Below are positions 1 to 20,700 of a stretch of 64,000 nt of DNA, piece by piece. How positions within the stretch are numbered: position 1 is the stretch's first letter; every line of letters starts with the position of its first letter. The notes under the pieces are model-generated. The model saw nothing but the letters and a program-made list of their open reading frames with translations, was not told the DNA's origin and did no database searches. The position numbers were made by a program, and so were the translations under genes. The DNA is from Onchocerca volvulus (taxonomy: Eukaryota; Nematoda; Chromadorea; Rhabditida; Onchocercidae): contig HG738137.1 in assembly GCA_000499405.2 (NCBI GenBank), positions 11,076,621 to 11,140,620 on the forward strand, in the 5' to 3' direction.

Positions 1-1592
1 CATCTTTGTTCGCCAGGAATAGAATATTATAGAAAGCAAATTGAATATCAACTATATCACTGATAATCATAATGAAATATTGTCGTGACTTGATTTTTAT
101 AATATCACTGATAATAGTTTTATTAAGCATTTTCATATCATTTCGTTCATTTTGACATAGGAACAGGTTAATTACGATGAAGAACCGTTTCGGCTTCCAT
201 CTCAGGCAGTTTTGACCAATAGCTTGTTATGTTGTCCCACGTTTCTTGCATTAATTAGTTACTGACTTTCCTGATGTAATTCTATAATTCATGAAAATAG
301 TGTTTTCAGAACAATCATCGCGATATCACAGTTCACTGGGCTTAAAACTGTTGAACTTTACTCAAGTGGTACATACATCTTTACATCCTATTAGTGAGAT
401 GCCAGCAACACTTTTTTCTCACTCACTCTTCCCGAGGTTCTATCTTGAATTTTTGAATTTTTAAAAAACATTTTAAAAGAATACCGAGGTGTGGTTACGC
501 CTTGGTTACCTAAATTTGTGAGTTCTGTATAAAGAAGCTTCCAAAGCAGAATATTAAATACAGAGCAAAAAAAATTCGAAATGTTGATGTCATCGAAAGG
601 CCGTATATTACGTTATAATGAATAAATTTGCCTAGGAATAATGAATGAAGATGAAATTCAGAGATGCGGAAGAAGGTTTCATTTATTTAATTTAGTTTAG
701 TGCAAAAATTAAGATCCAGTTGAAATACTTGAATTATCGCAGATTATTAAGTATCGTACTCTTCTTTTTTTCGGATCGAAAACGGCTGAAGAAGTAATAA
801 CAAAATGGATAGATTTCTCGCTTCTGGATTTAATTCGAGCTGAAAAAGTTGAACACTGTACTTTTATATCGGTAAGCCATTCCCAACTTATATTAGAATA
901 ATGGAACTGTTATAGTTTTGGTAACGTTCGTATGTTACGGTGACTGAACTCATTTCAGATTTGTCACGTTTCAATATTCTTAGTATTACTTTGCAGTGGG
1001 GAAAATAATGTTCATTCCAATATTATTTTGTGAAAGGAAGCAATAATGATGGCATACTAATTTAATTTGTGAAAGCCCATATTACTGTTATGGATTTCTG
1101 AAAGATTGCAAAAAAAAAAACTGATCATGCCTTCTATATTGCTGCTGAAATTTTTCTAATTTCTTTCGACATTTTAATGACTGTGTACACGGGATATTGT
1201 TGGGGCTTTTTTAGTATAACAAGTATATTTGTTTTAAGCGCGGTTGGTTTTTAAGCTAGAATTTTAAGTATATTTTTGTATAACTAACTGTCATGTACTA
1301 ACAATGAAAATTTAATGTTATTAATAGATTAAATATTGATAGATATAGAATGAAGTGTCAAAATGAAGTAAATGAATATAATTTTGTTGTTTCGCAGAGA
1401 TGATCTCAAATTAGTTACATTTCTCCTTTTAAGTTTTCATTACAAAATCATTATTCTTTTTTGTAGTTTCTTATTGGAGAAGAGAATGATTCTTTATCAC
1501 GGACAAATGCAGCTTCTGACTGTCCTTCCGACAACAGAGGACATTCTGCTTCCTATTCAATGATTCTGAAAAACAATGGAAGCAGTATGTGA
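1..1592 (+). CDS. 3' end of an unidentified multi-exon gene (partial)
   Basis: The gene runs in from the left edge and is not recognised. Exon-like segments on the plus strand are about 161-265 (after an acceptor, frame includes DEEPFRLPSQAVLTN), 310-392, about 712-872 and 1467-1592. The clearest is the third, with peptide such as FFGSKTAEEVITKWIDFSLL, followed by a good donor at 873. The last follows TTTTTTGTAG in phase 0 and encodes a Ser/Asn-rich tail (FLIGEENDSLSRTNAASDC and on) ending in TGA at 1590-1592. A short piece after the acceptor at 958 may connect them. The joins between exons are not certain; the second segment is open in two frames. No catalytic motif or known domain could be seen. 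It may be a helical-repeat protein, but that is a guess. Confidence 0.35.
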
Positions 1593-3702
1593 AAAAGAAA
1601 TATTTTTTATCTCAAATTGAGAAACACAATAGTTTTGTTGCTTCATCGAGATGATCTCACATTAGTTACATTCCTTCTTTTAAGTCTTTCTGTCGTTGTT
1701 TTAAAAAAAAAGAATAATTAGTTTATAAAATAAATTGCATTCATTATTTTTAAAGTTTTTCAGTGTTATTTTGATGGTTTGTTTCAGAATTTCACTTGAC
1801 TTATTGATATTTTATGCGTTATGAAAATTTTTGCTTGTTCATGCTTTTTTAAAACATGAAAGATATAAATAATACTTTCATGTCATTAAGACTGATTTCC
1901 CAAAGAATGTTAAGATTTTAGGATTACTTCGGATTTGGATATATGTTATCCAAATAATATGTCAGAGCAAGCAGCCATTTTCATGAAATTATAGTTAGGA
2001 ATTATTCTGTCAACTAAACTTTTGATGCTCTTATAGCGGGATCGGGGACTGAACTTAGATCTCCTAAGTAACAGAGATCTTCTAATCACTGAACAATATT
2101 TAGATCTAAAGGAAAAAAATTTTTCGTGAATTTAAGATTATCTCAGGAATACTAGGCAGATGTAGAATTCAAGTGCTTTCGTGATGTAACATTCATTCAT
2201 AGTATTAATTTTTTTTTCAAAAATTTTTTTTTAGTTTATTCCAATTTTTATTTTTGATTCCAGTTAGAATGGTTTATTATAATCATAAAAAAAAAAAAGT
2301 GTTAAGAATTCATCCTTAGTCATTTTGGCAAGTTATTAAATAAAGAAAGCGAATATTTAAGTAGGAATTAATCAAGTAATTTAGTTGTTAGAAAGATTGT
2401 TTCCAAAAATTTTCATTGATATTCTATTCGGTATTATTGAATATCAAACTTTTTATTTATTCTCCTGAATGTTATGTCTCTTTTATTGAAGTACAATGTT
2501 TATTTCATATATTTATTTCGGTTTATTATAATTACTTACAACTTTAGATTTTTTTGTATAATTATGTTACTTCGACAATTTCGCATTTCGTTATTTGTTG
2601 TTATTTTGTAGCGCTATCATGTTTCAAATTTTCGAAGCAACGAATTTGCTTCTAGACATAAAATAAGTATAGGTTTTATAGTTTTTTGCACAATATTTAT
2701 CAAGGAAATAAGAGATAAATACATGTTAATTTGTTCAATATTTACTGTATGTCAAATACAGAATTATTCATAATTTATGACAGATTCATCAGAAGATTTT
2801 CTTTTTTGTGTGATACTCTTGTTTTAATTTTCCTTGAGTTTCTCTTACTTGCATAGTAGATCGTTTGCTTTATCATAGACACTTAATTATTTATTAATTA
2901 TCTAGAAAATCGAAGAACTATATTCATGCCCCTTGTACTGATTTAATATATTGCTTCGTTCTGACTTGATATGATAACTTTTACATTGATTGCAGATCAC
3001 TATGAGTACAAATGAAATTTTTCAAAACTCTAGAATCCATACCTAGCACGAAATTAGGCAAAGCTTTAAACTCTGTTGTTTTTCATAAAACGTATTGGAA
3101 GTCGCACTTTCAGCAGTTTCCATTTTTTAATTTTAATATTTTTTTTTTTTTTTTTTAATGGAATTTTTATTTCAAAATGTTTGTAAACTGATGAACTGAT
3201 ATTTGTTTATAAATAAAGTTTTTTGTTGTTTATGATTGCAAATTACTCCGGAAAGCCTTTATTCTTTTCAGTTATTTACAATCAAAACAACCATTTTCGA
3301 ATACATTTTTACATCTAGAATTCTTTGATCTTTCAAGCGAAGCTAAATCTTATCGTTTCGTTAAGTTATTTTTACTCTCGAAATTTCACTTCTTATTTTT
3401 GACAACCGATGTTACTACTGAAATTGAGTTTAAAAAGTTAGTTAATCTTCCCTTTTCTCCTCACTTTTTCCTATCTTACTTTGCTGCCAAAGTTCGAATA
3501 TTTTCCCAAATTTTGCTCAGGAAATTTTCCCAGATTTTGAAGTGATTTAATTCCTCGTCAAGCTCTTCAATTAATTTTATTCCATTGGACATACTGGATT
3601 TGATTAATTTTAATCATCTAGTTTTAGATTATTTGTTAAATTATCTATATTGCTATTGTCACCATTCATCCTTGTGGTGGCTAATAGGCAAAATTTGTTC
3701 AA
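1593..3702. other. Intergenic region, AT-rich
   Basis: About 2.1 kb between the partial gene and the leucyl-tRNA synthetase start. It holds poly-A/T runs and no convincing exon. The only structured element is a tRNA-like stretch on the minus strand around 2033-2110, listed separately. Confidence 0.5.
2033..2110 (-). other. tRNA-like relic or tRNA-derived repeat
   Basis: Read on the minus strand, this stretch has a D-arm-like GTTCAGTGATTAGAA, then a perfect 7-bp hairpin (arms 2057-2063 and 2074-2080, loop of 10), then AGTTCAGTCCC, close to the Pol III B box. The acceptor and T stems do not pair and the anticodon loop has the wrong size, so it is not a functional tRNA as read. A decayed tRNA or SINE head is the best reading. 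Confidence 0.3.
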
Positions 3703-10718
<7,016 letters not shown>

Positions 10719-13700
10719 CTCACAAATTAGGAATGAAATATCGCTGAATTTGAGGAATTTATTTATTCGTTTCCTATTGCCATTTGAAGTTATTGTCGTT
10801 GATTTTGTTATGCTTGATATTATATTAGAAGTTCAGGAAATTTCGAAATTTATTTGAAATGGCGCAATAAAAAAAACTAATAAATGTGATTGTTTTTATA
10901 TCCACAATTACCAAATTGTAAGAAATGTTATATAGAATGATGCCAGTCTCGTCAATATATTTAAATTTCATTACTGAACTTATCCTCATCTATATATTTT
11001 ACGGAAAAATGAATTATCGTTTAGAAATAATTGAAAACCACTGACAGGAAAGACGCTTTAATTTTCAGGTGCAAAATATCATATCACAAAATATTATATT
11101 ACATTATATCACATGTCACTTTAAACTATGACAATGAATATAGCTTCTTTTTCTTTTATTCAATATAATTCAGTAATTAGAGCTAATATAAACATGATAT
11201 TGGTTAGAAATATAGACGCTCAAGAATACGAGGTAACAATTATTCTATCTCATAATGTTTATGAAGCAAGCATTTTGAGTTATTAATTCATTGTTTGTCA
11301 TACAAAATTTAACAATTTCGTTCATTCATTTTTCGATAAACTTGACAAGCGTTTATTTGCCATCCAGATGTAAGTTTCAAGTCAAATTTCACTTTTCTAA
11401 TCCTTAAATAAGACATCCTGTAAAGTCCTTCTGAACAAAGATTTGTGTAAAATTCATTCCTTTCAGTTAATGCAACTGGAAGAAATGTACTATAACCTCT
11501 TGCGATATTCTAAACTTGATTACTGGAACTGGAAATTCTTGATTAAAAAAAAAAAAAGGAAAGAAAAGAAAAAAAAAAGATTGTCAGGAATTTTCTTGAC
11601 GATATTTTCAACAAAGCGATAGAAATTTATATTTACATTTCACTGAATTCGATTTTTTCATCAAATTCGATTCTAACTTTACGATCTCTTTCCAACAATT
11701 TTCAAACATATGTTTTATTAAGCTTTTTTTTTTTTTTATTACACATTTTAACAGCAATCATGATTAAACACTGAAAAAGTTGGAAAAAGTTTTTTTTTTT
11801 CTTTTTTGTGTATAGAATAAATGAAGTTTTCGAGAAAGATAGAAAAATAGAATGAAAATCAGCAAGCAAGAACTTTTATTTTGTTATAATGTAATAGACT
11901 AGATACATTTAACCAATGTGTGGCATTTTTTTTTATCCTAAATTAAATGAAAGAGAATTTTTGAAAAAATTCCTCGGAAATTCATTTTTCAACTTGATCC
12001 GAAAATTTGTCAAAACAAAAGCAAAAAATAAAAGAACAAAAAATAAAATAAAAATATCGAAAGATGAAAGATTTTACTTTATTTAATTTCTTATTCTTGG
12101 CTGAGAAAAAAAAATAAAATGAATCGAGAATTCGATCCATTTCTATTTTCTCTTTCTAATAAATAATAGAGATTTAAAAAAAAAAAAAAAAAAAAAAAAG
12201 AAAAGGAAAATTTCATTCTATCATTTCATTCTATCAATTTCCTTATATTGAAAAAGCTTAAAACAAAATTACTTTCAAATAATAAAAAATTTCTACGGTA
12301 TATAAATTGTTGATTTGTCATTAAAAATGAAAAAAAAAAAAAAAAAAAAGTTCGAAATTGGAGGAAAGAAGATAAAAAGCAATAAATTGGCTAATTCAAT
12401 CAAGATAGATTCAATCATTATCGCTGCCTATAAGCAAAGTTATCTGAATATTTTTTTTTTTTTTTTAATAAAAAATTTTCATTTTTCATGTTGAAAATTT
12501 TGAAGTTTGAAAATTTTCAAAAAAAAAAATGATTTTGTTAGAAAATTTGAAATATTGAAGAAACAATTGTTACAAGCTTAATTTATTATTAAATTAACAT
12601 TTGATAAATTTTTCTTCTCTGTTGTCGTAAAATTATCTGATCAACACATTTGAAATCATTGTTATGCTTGAATGATCTCATCGAGAAGAGGGTAATGAAA
12701 GAAGTAAGTTTTTTTTTTTTTTTTTTTTTGAAATTGATGGATGTCAGGCTGGAAGTGTAAAATGAAATCGAAATTAATGTTGAAAAAGCTCTTCTGATAT
12801 TTGTGATGCTATCACAAATATCAATAAATCAATTTCACTACGCTAGAGAAGAGAAAAAAAAAAAAAAAAAAAGTCGTATTACGATAAAATCTTTTAAGCT
12901 TTATCTTCTGTTTTTTTCTTCTTTTTATTTTTTTTTTAATTTTTATTTTTTTTATTTTTTCAGTATCAAAACTAATCTTCTTGAAATGCCTGCAATTTCG
13001 AATAAAATTTTTTCCATTGCGAACTTTTTAGTGTGATAATATTGATATTAAAATTACAATATGATTAATTAAATAATTTTAATTCATGAATTTTTTCACT
13101 TTTTCCTTTTTTTTTAAACTTTAATACCAGAAGTTTTCTTCAAATGGAAATAAAGCAATTTTTTTTCTGGCCAAAATTAATTTTAAAAATGCAAAAAGTC
13201 TTAATTTTAAATAAAAAAAGTTAATTTGTAAACTTTCCAATAGGATTTTTACATGTCGAAGTGGAAAATTTCTCAATAATTATTGATCAATGATTATTTG
13301 TTTAGCATATTGCATGGATGTAATTTTACTTATATTTGTACATCTGTACATATGTCTTCTGTCTGTTAGTATATGTGACGTTTCATTGAAATTCAAATTA
13401 AAATCATAGAAATGGAATGAATTTGATAATTTGAAATTATTGTAATGATAAATTTTTATTCAAAAAAAAAAATTCTTTTTTTGATATTTGTCGACCAATA
13501 ATAATATTTTTTGTATTTTTTTTTTTTTTTTTTTTGACCAAATGTTGATGACCAATAGTAAAATTTCAATATTTTTAAATCATTTACATGTTTTTAAAAT
13601 TCATTTAGAATTGATATCAATATTGAAAAATGATTAAATTCCAAATGTAATTTGATCTAACTAATATCAAATGATATTAAAAAAATTTATTTCGAACACT

Positions 13701-15031
13701 TTTTTTTTATCCATTCATACATTTTTTTTTTCATATTTGATTTTATATTTATGTAAATTTTATTGGTTTTTGAGGTTTCCTTGAAGTTTATACTTTCTGG
13801 CTAATGCAGAATTTTTTCGCACTTTTCAATTTCGTTTTTAATAAAATTGAAAATAAGATTGAAAAATGTGGATAAAAAAAACCCGGTAATTAATTTTAAA
13901 AAATTAAAAAAAAATGAAAATTTAAAAAATAAAAATCCGAAAAAATCCGATGTTTAATTTTTTTTTTGCTTATATACATATATTTTTTTTCAATCTTTGA
14001 GCTAAAACTTAAGGACAAACATCGTTTTTTTTATAAATTTAGTTACTTTTGTAATTAATCATTAATATATGATAAATTAATTCATTTGTACAATTTGAAT
14101 TTCAAGCAATTTTACTGCTGGCATTGATGCTTGTATTAAAGAAGATTACAACGAATAATTTTAATCTTTCGGATTATTTCTATTTTTAAAATTATCCATG
14201 TTATCGATAAATTGTTACAAAAATAGAATCACTTTGATATTAGAGAGCTGATTTATTTGAATATTAAAAGAATTTTTCCTTTTTTTTCTTTTTTTTGTTT
14301 TTTCACTTTTATCAGAACATTTTCTGGGTATAACTCAACGATCCATCAAATAATCTGTCGATGTTTTGTTTTGTTTGTACTTTTTTCTTTCTTTCTTCTT
14401 CTTTTTTTTTTTTTTTTTAAACCTTTTAGCTAAAGCCTAAGAAAAAAACATCGTTTTTCAAAAATTTGCACAATTTCATCGATTCATTCGGATATTTAAT
14501 TCAAACGTTTCGCAATTGTACTATTTTGAATATTAATTAAGAAAGTACATATTGATTAACCAATTGTTAATTCCTAATATGAAGGAAATATGGATTTCTC
14601 AATGCCAACATTTTCAATATTTTTATTTTTTTTAAAAGAAGAATAAAATTATCTTCTTTATCATTTCTTTCTAATTTATTATGATCTTCATAAGTTATAT
14701 GAAATTTCAGATATTAGCATTTATATTTAAAAAAAAAAAAAAAAAAAAAGAAATCAAAACAAATTTTTAGACGAAATTAATTCCCAATCTTTTTACTAAA
14801 TTTTTTTCAAAAATTTAATACATTTCTCTCAGCCCTGTTTTGCTAGTTATTTACACATTGAAATGTTTGATGGATGATAGTAGTAATGTTGTTATCGATC
14901 TCGAGACTGAGAAGTTATATAAAATACTCTGCATTACTACTTTACAACTCTTCTTTTCAAATAAACTATCAACACCTGTTTGGTTGATAGCTTTCAGCCA
15001 CATTATTCTTCAAATTCTTTCAATTTACATA

Positions 15032-15064
<33 letters not shown>

Positions 15065-16516
15065 AACTAAATTTCAATTATGATATCATTTTAAATGACG
15101 AAATTTTTTGCGATAATAGCAATAAAAAAACGATTGTTCATTGTTTTACATATTCTCGAATTGAGAAAGCCTTTTTATTGACAAAGGCAAAATGAAAAGC
15201 AAAATATTTATGTAAATGAGTTTACTCAGACAGCATTCAAAATATAGCATTCTATTCGGCAAAAATTCGTTCTCATGGGAAACTGAAGCGAAGCCAATTA
15301 CACATTATATTGATTTTTTAAAGTTACATCCCACATTTCATAGGATATTTTGCCAACTGAGAGAGCCAAGTCTAATACTAAAGGCTTCAAAAGAAGTATA
15401 TGCCTTCACAACAAGCCAAGATCGAAATGGATCGTTTCCTGTTCTTTCTCTCTCTCTTTTTTTTTTCTGTTTTGCCATTTTTATTGTATTGATGTTATTT
15501 GCATCAAAATTTTGAATTTTTAACAAAATTTTTAAATGCATTTTTAAAACTTTTTGTAGCGACGAAATTTTTCAATTTATAGCACAATTTCCAATAATAA
15601 AGAAAATGGAAATTTTCATAAATAAAAAAATTAAACATATGTTGGAATTTCTCAAATGATGCAAAGTAATGAATGACAAAAATGTTCTTAATGCAAAGTA
15701 ATGAATGACGAAGAAAAGGAACTTTGAGAGAAGTAAAATTGTCCTTAACTTAATCGATGTACTAAAATTTTAAATATATTTTAAAGTTTTTTGGTTCTTA
15801 TTGTCTAGATACTTATGTACTTACGCAACTTCTTATAATCTCGACTAGCATTAAACAAGAGGAACCTCTTAAATTTGATGGAAATTGTTTGTCAAAAATG
15901 AATAATTTTGTCATTCTTGTCCTCTATAATTCACTACTTGAAGTATGTCAAGAACGGTTTATAATATGAGTTCTTTTGATTTTACATAAAAATTTTATTT
16001 GCTGATATAAAGAATGATAAATGAGCATAATTTAAATGATTTCATTGAGAGAAAAGATGTAATTAGATCGTATATTTATTGATTGATGTAATTAGATTGT
16101 CTATTTATTGATCAATTATTAAATTAAGTAGTCAATGAGTAAAAGGTTTGCTTCTTAATCCTCCAATCATATTTGCCAATATAATGACTTATTTCTTTAC
16201 TTGTGATTGATTTAACGAAAACATTAAGATGATTGTTTGAATTTGATTAACTCATTTATTTCTAGTTCATTGCCCATCTGTTGATTGTTTAATTTATTTG
16301 TATGAGAATTTGAAATGACTAAGAGAAGCAGAACAACACCTTTTTCATAATCTAAAGTAAGCAAGATTTAAGCCAAGATGAAGTCAAATAATTGTCCGAT
16401 TATTTTTGGCATATTTAATAAGCCAAGTAATTTATTGGTAAAAATTTTCCAATAATTGTCGGGAAAATTCGAAAGATATGATTATTTTAATGCTTAAGCA
16501 GCGCGAAGATAGTTTC

Positions 16517-16590
16517 AAAGGGTTTAACAAACAGATAAAACATGTTTGCCGTTTTAAAGGGTTTAACAAACAGATAAAACATGTTTGCCG
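16517..16590. repeat. 39-bp tandem duplication
   Basis: The segment beginning AAAGGGTTTAACAAACAG recurs after 39 bp, with starts at 16517 and 16556. Copies are nearly identical through ACATGTTTGCCG. A third partial echo (TGTGTTTGCCG) follows at about 16604. Confidence 0.9.
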
Positions 16591-17704
16591 CCAAAATGAT
16601 AAATGTGTTTGCCGCGCTCTGCAACACTCCTTGTTTGCAATAATTACATCTTTCGAATTTTTCCGACAATAACAATAAGAGAAGAATGGTCACAAATTAA
16701 TTTGTTAAAATGAATTTTTTTCAGTATTGTCCTTCACGATGAAAATTAGTCATTTTCTATAGCCATCAAAATCATAGTGCATTTAATATGCATTGAATTG
16801 ATTTATAAAACAGGAGCGAGGAAATAATCATACTGGTTGCATAGCTATAAAGAATTTCCCCTACTCAGGGATCTTTCTTGTATGTAGCGATGGATAGTCT
16901 TATAGCACATAAATGAAGAGCTGGCATTTCTATCTCTGACCAGAAGAGTGCAAAGGTCAAAGGGACATATTTCTTAATGACTTTAGTGGTGCTTATTTTT
17001 GTTACAATGTGATTAGTATGTTCTGTCAAACTCATTCGAATCAATTAAGTTAATTCAATTGAGTAGTAGGTACGTCAATATCTCATTAAGCAACTTTCTC
17101 AATGCAATGCATATATCGTGCTATTCTTTTACTGCTTTGGCGCAAAAGGGTGTCTTATTCGCGTGTATAGTTGGGAAAAGTTTATGGACAGGAATCCCCA
17201 ATGTAGAATTAATGTAATGTAGAAAATTAATCTTATAACTTGGATATTTTTTGAAATGAAACAGAAGTTTTTGGATTTAATGTTTTTCACAAATTTCGGA
17301 AAAGTTTCTAATTTTTTAAATTTTGTTAGAAAATAAACTTAACTGAAAAAAAAGAAAGGATCGGAAAATAGGAAAGAGAGGAATGGATAAAAAAAGCTGA
17401 ATTTCAAAGTATTCAAAATTGGGAAAAGAGACTAGGCTTCAAAGTATTCGTTACCGAATTCAATATGCTAAAAGCAAATCATATGGCAACAAAACTTTAG
17501 ACTATCGTTAGTTAAGTTTAGATTAGGCTCATAAGAGAGAAAATTTTTACACAGCCTGAAATAATGGAAATGAAAAATAATTATTTTCAAAAGTTCAGAA
17601 AAACAAAAAATAATATTAAAAATATAGAATTACATATGTTTTGCGCTAATTTGATATTTTAGCGCTTGTTTTTTTCTATTCAATCGTATATTTTCTAAAA
17701 TATT

Positions 17705-17714
17705 TTTTCTTCAG
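17705..17714 (+). promoter_or_regulatory. Probable trans-splice acceptor for the upstream hexokinase start
   Basis: TTTTTTCTTCAG ends at 17714, 19 bp before the ATG at 17734, with no upstream coding exon to join. In nematodes this arrangement usually marks spliced-leader addition. Inference from position and consensus only. Confidence 0.5.
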
Positions 17715-17733
17715 TAAATAACGACAAAAGAAT

Positions 17734-20700
17734 ATGGCAACGAAGAAATTTTCCAATAACCCGGGAGTTTCCGGAAAAATTCCAATTGCCGATCGTCTCA
17801 GAAGTCTTTCATTTCGTGGAACTGTCGCTTTTGGACATACTAAAAAGGTAAACTAGAATTTAGTAAAATATTTTTCATTAAAAATATTTCCCACCTTTAC
17901 AAAAATAATTCAAATTGAAGAAAAGAAAAAAGAAAAAAAAAAAAAGAAATGGAAACGAAAAAGTTTATACGGCATAGTAGCTTAGTTTACCTTTTTATTT
18001 TCAAAACTTTTAATTTCTTTAAGAGCGAAATCGTTTCGTACCATATGATTTTGTTTTCTCTTTTTTTTTTTTCTTGCATATTTCTCTCTTCTTCATTAAT
18101 AATCTAATTCAGCATTTAGCATAATTATTTATTTCTTTTTCTGATTCTCTTTTTAGCTTAGCATTGCATCATTCTTATTAATTTATGCATCTCATCAAGT
18201 CCGATAAAATATTCATGCGTGGTTATGCGCAATTTTTCCTATCATCGACTACTACTACCAAATTTGACCTCCATTTCTACTTTTAACTGATAATATATCA
18301 CTGCTATCAGTTAGTATTATTACAATCATTTTCCTGCCATCGATTGCTGTCATTAAATTTGATTTCCAATTATACTTTTTGAAATTTTAGATAATATATC
18401 ATTGCTATTAGTTGCTACTATCAAAATCGACAGTTACATAATGACATTAATACTTACCCTAATCGTATTATGTTCGCGCATGATCGAAATGCATTCAAAA
18501 TTGCTTTTCATAAATTTCAGATCATTTTTATTGTAGTTAAAACAATCTTTACTCATTATCATTGCTCATCACAAAACTTATCAATTATCTCGAGTAATTA
18601 AAAAGTCATAGCATGAGTCTTTTTTAGATCTTGAATAGTTTTATTTTTTTCTTCTCATTGATTACCATCTAGAAAGTACATTATTATCAAAGTTATAGAT
18701 TAGAAATTTTCATCCCGTAATACTTCAATGCTTACCATATATATGATGAAAAATGTAAACAAGAAAGAGAAGAAATGATAAATTGTTAACTTATATTCTT
18801 TTCATGGCCGATTTAAACTAGGCTTTAAGTTCATTATTATTTTGGAAATGAAAAGTAGAACTCATAAATCAACGAAATAATCTTCTTCATCTGCCTTTTT
18901 TTCAGTATCAGCTACTTTGCTCGTATCATTTGTCCACTAACTAAAAACGGTCAAGCATTTCTCAGATATTCACAGTTCTCGTCTTCTAAATCTTTCTCAC
19001 TCATTATTTCATTTAAGCCGGTAATCTAATCTCATCCTACTGTAATTCAATGATAAAAATAATCTCTCAACACTTGAAATTTTTCATTTCTCGTTCATTG
19101 ATAAGAATAATCCTTCATATCGTTTGAAACTTTCCATTTCTTCTTCCTTCACTGATAAGAATAATCTCTCATATCACTTGAGACTTTTCATTTCTCGTGA
19201 TTCGGTCCATCTGTGGCAGAATATGTCATGCATACGAGACTGTGAATCTCATCCCATCAAACAATATCGTCGAGCATTATCTGTACACGCAGATTGCTTT
19301 TGCATTCCCTGTTTACATTATATCAATGTTGCGCACTGCACTGCATCAGCAAGCATTCTGCTCATCGTTACATCACACCAAGCAATCCATTCGCATCCTT
19401 CACCCTTGCCGACATCCTGTCTTGCATATCATTTATATTCTTATTGGTCCCTGCCCACTCACAATCCCTTCGATTCTCGTCTCGAAGAGCTCCTTATCAA
19501 TCTGCAAGCTCGCAATGACACACAATCGCAACCGCACTCATATCGCATATTTTGCGCGCAATTTATTCATACACGCATATATCATTCATACAATCAATTG
19601 CCACTTCTGTCCGTTCTCATTTTCATTTCATTACTTTGCGACTCACGCGCTTACTTCAACTATTTCCTTACGTCATTTTCCTTGCGAAATGGTTAAGTTT
19701 TTTTTGCACGTACACATATTTTCAATTTGCGTTTTCTTTTTCATTCCTTTTTTTTTTCGATTTTTTCTTTTTCAAAATTACAATTTAGCCAATTTCTTTT
19801 CTCTATCTCTTTTAACTCTCTCTCTCTCTCTCGCGTATAATTAATCGGTGCGTGGGCGAAGTTAATGCCGTATTCTTTATGTATGTGCATAACTTGCCGG
19901 AAATGCAATTCGCAATTCGCAATTTTTTGAGGTGCAAGGTGCAAGAAGGGGTGCAAGGTTTGCGTTTGCGGTGTTGCAACTGATCAAATTTGATTGTCAC
20001 ATTTATGTGACAATTAAAGATTTCACATCCGAATAGTGTGCGCTGCTGCGGTACATTTTATTGAAAGTGTCCTCACATGAGAAAGCGCACTGAACTTTTG
20101 TCTTAAAGTTTTCATTCAAAAAATTGTTTCCATTTATATCATTTTCAGTCTTTTCAACTGCATCCTTGCGATCTCCATTTCTTGCAATTCATCTAGGGTC
20201 ATCAAGAGAACTAAAACACGATGACCTTTCTATCTTTTTTTATCTCATTCGAAATATTCTTTCTTTTAACTCATCAATAATTTTTGGTGGTTGTTATTTA
20301 GATCGGAATTAATATTTCGAAATTCTTTTTTCTTTTTTTTTGATTGTGAATCATCGATTCGTAATGTTATAATCATGATGATGACATCCGTTCCTTCTAA
20401 ATAATAACATTCTCTCAAAATTTGACAATGGAAAAGCAGACGATTTTACTGGTTGTTACGATATTTGAATTTTTTTATCGGAATTTGTTTAAATCTAAGA
20501 AGATTCTTCTGTAATCAGTCTTCTTCTCTCAATGGTCATTGAATAGATAGATCGTAAACAACAATTCTCTTCTAATTCGATTCGATGACTAGTAGCCATC
20601 GTTTCATCCTCTTACTGCTTTCTTCCTGCAATTATTAAAAGTATATGCATGTAAAGATCAGTGATGTTCAAAGTTTTAAGGCCGCAAAATATTCCAATAA

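Larger units (their letters stand above)
10719..17733. other. Long AT-rich intergenic region without a supported gene
   Basis: About 7 kb rich in poly-A/T blocks (for example near 12180, 12335, 12710, 13520, 14735 and 15045). Short ORFs occur but show no splice-supported or family-like coding pattern. A 39-bp tandem duplication sits at 16517-16590. Around 16800-17000 the base composition is less skewed, possibly flanking or promoter sequence for the hexokinase gene. Confidence 0.5.

Noticed and set aside
14840..15070. 76-codon plus-strand ORF
   Set aside because: Ends in a poly-T-encoded Phe run; no acceptor or donor support and not protein-like throughout.
15216..15515. 99-codon plus-strand ORF in the long intergenic region
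   Set aside because: It ends in a pyrimidine-run-encoded Leu/Ser/Phe tail, has no splice or upstream signals, and the opposite strand is also open (15338-15541). No family resemblance.
19197..19844. 215-codon ORF in the hexokinase intron as a real gene
   Set aside because: Two other frames are open over the same interval and the composition explains the lack of stops. No conserved motif or start context; kept only as a compositional anomaly.
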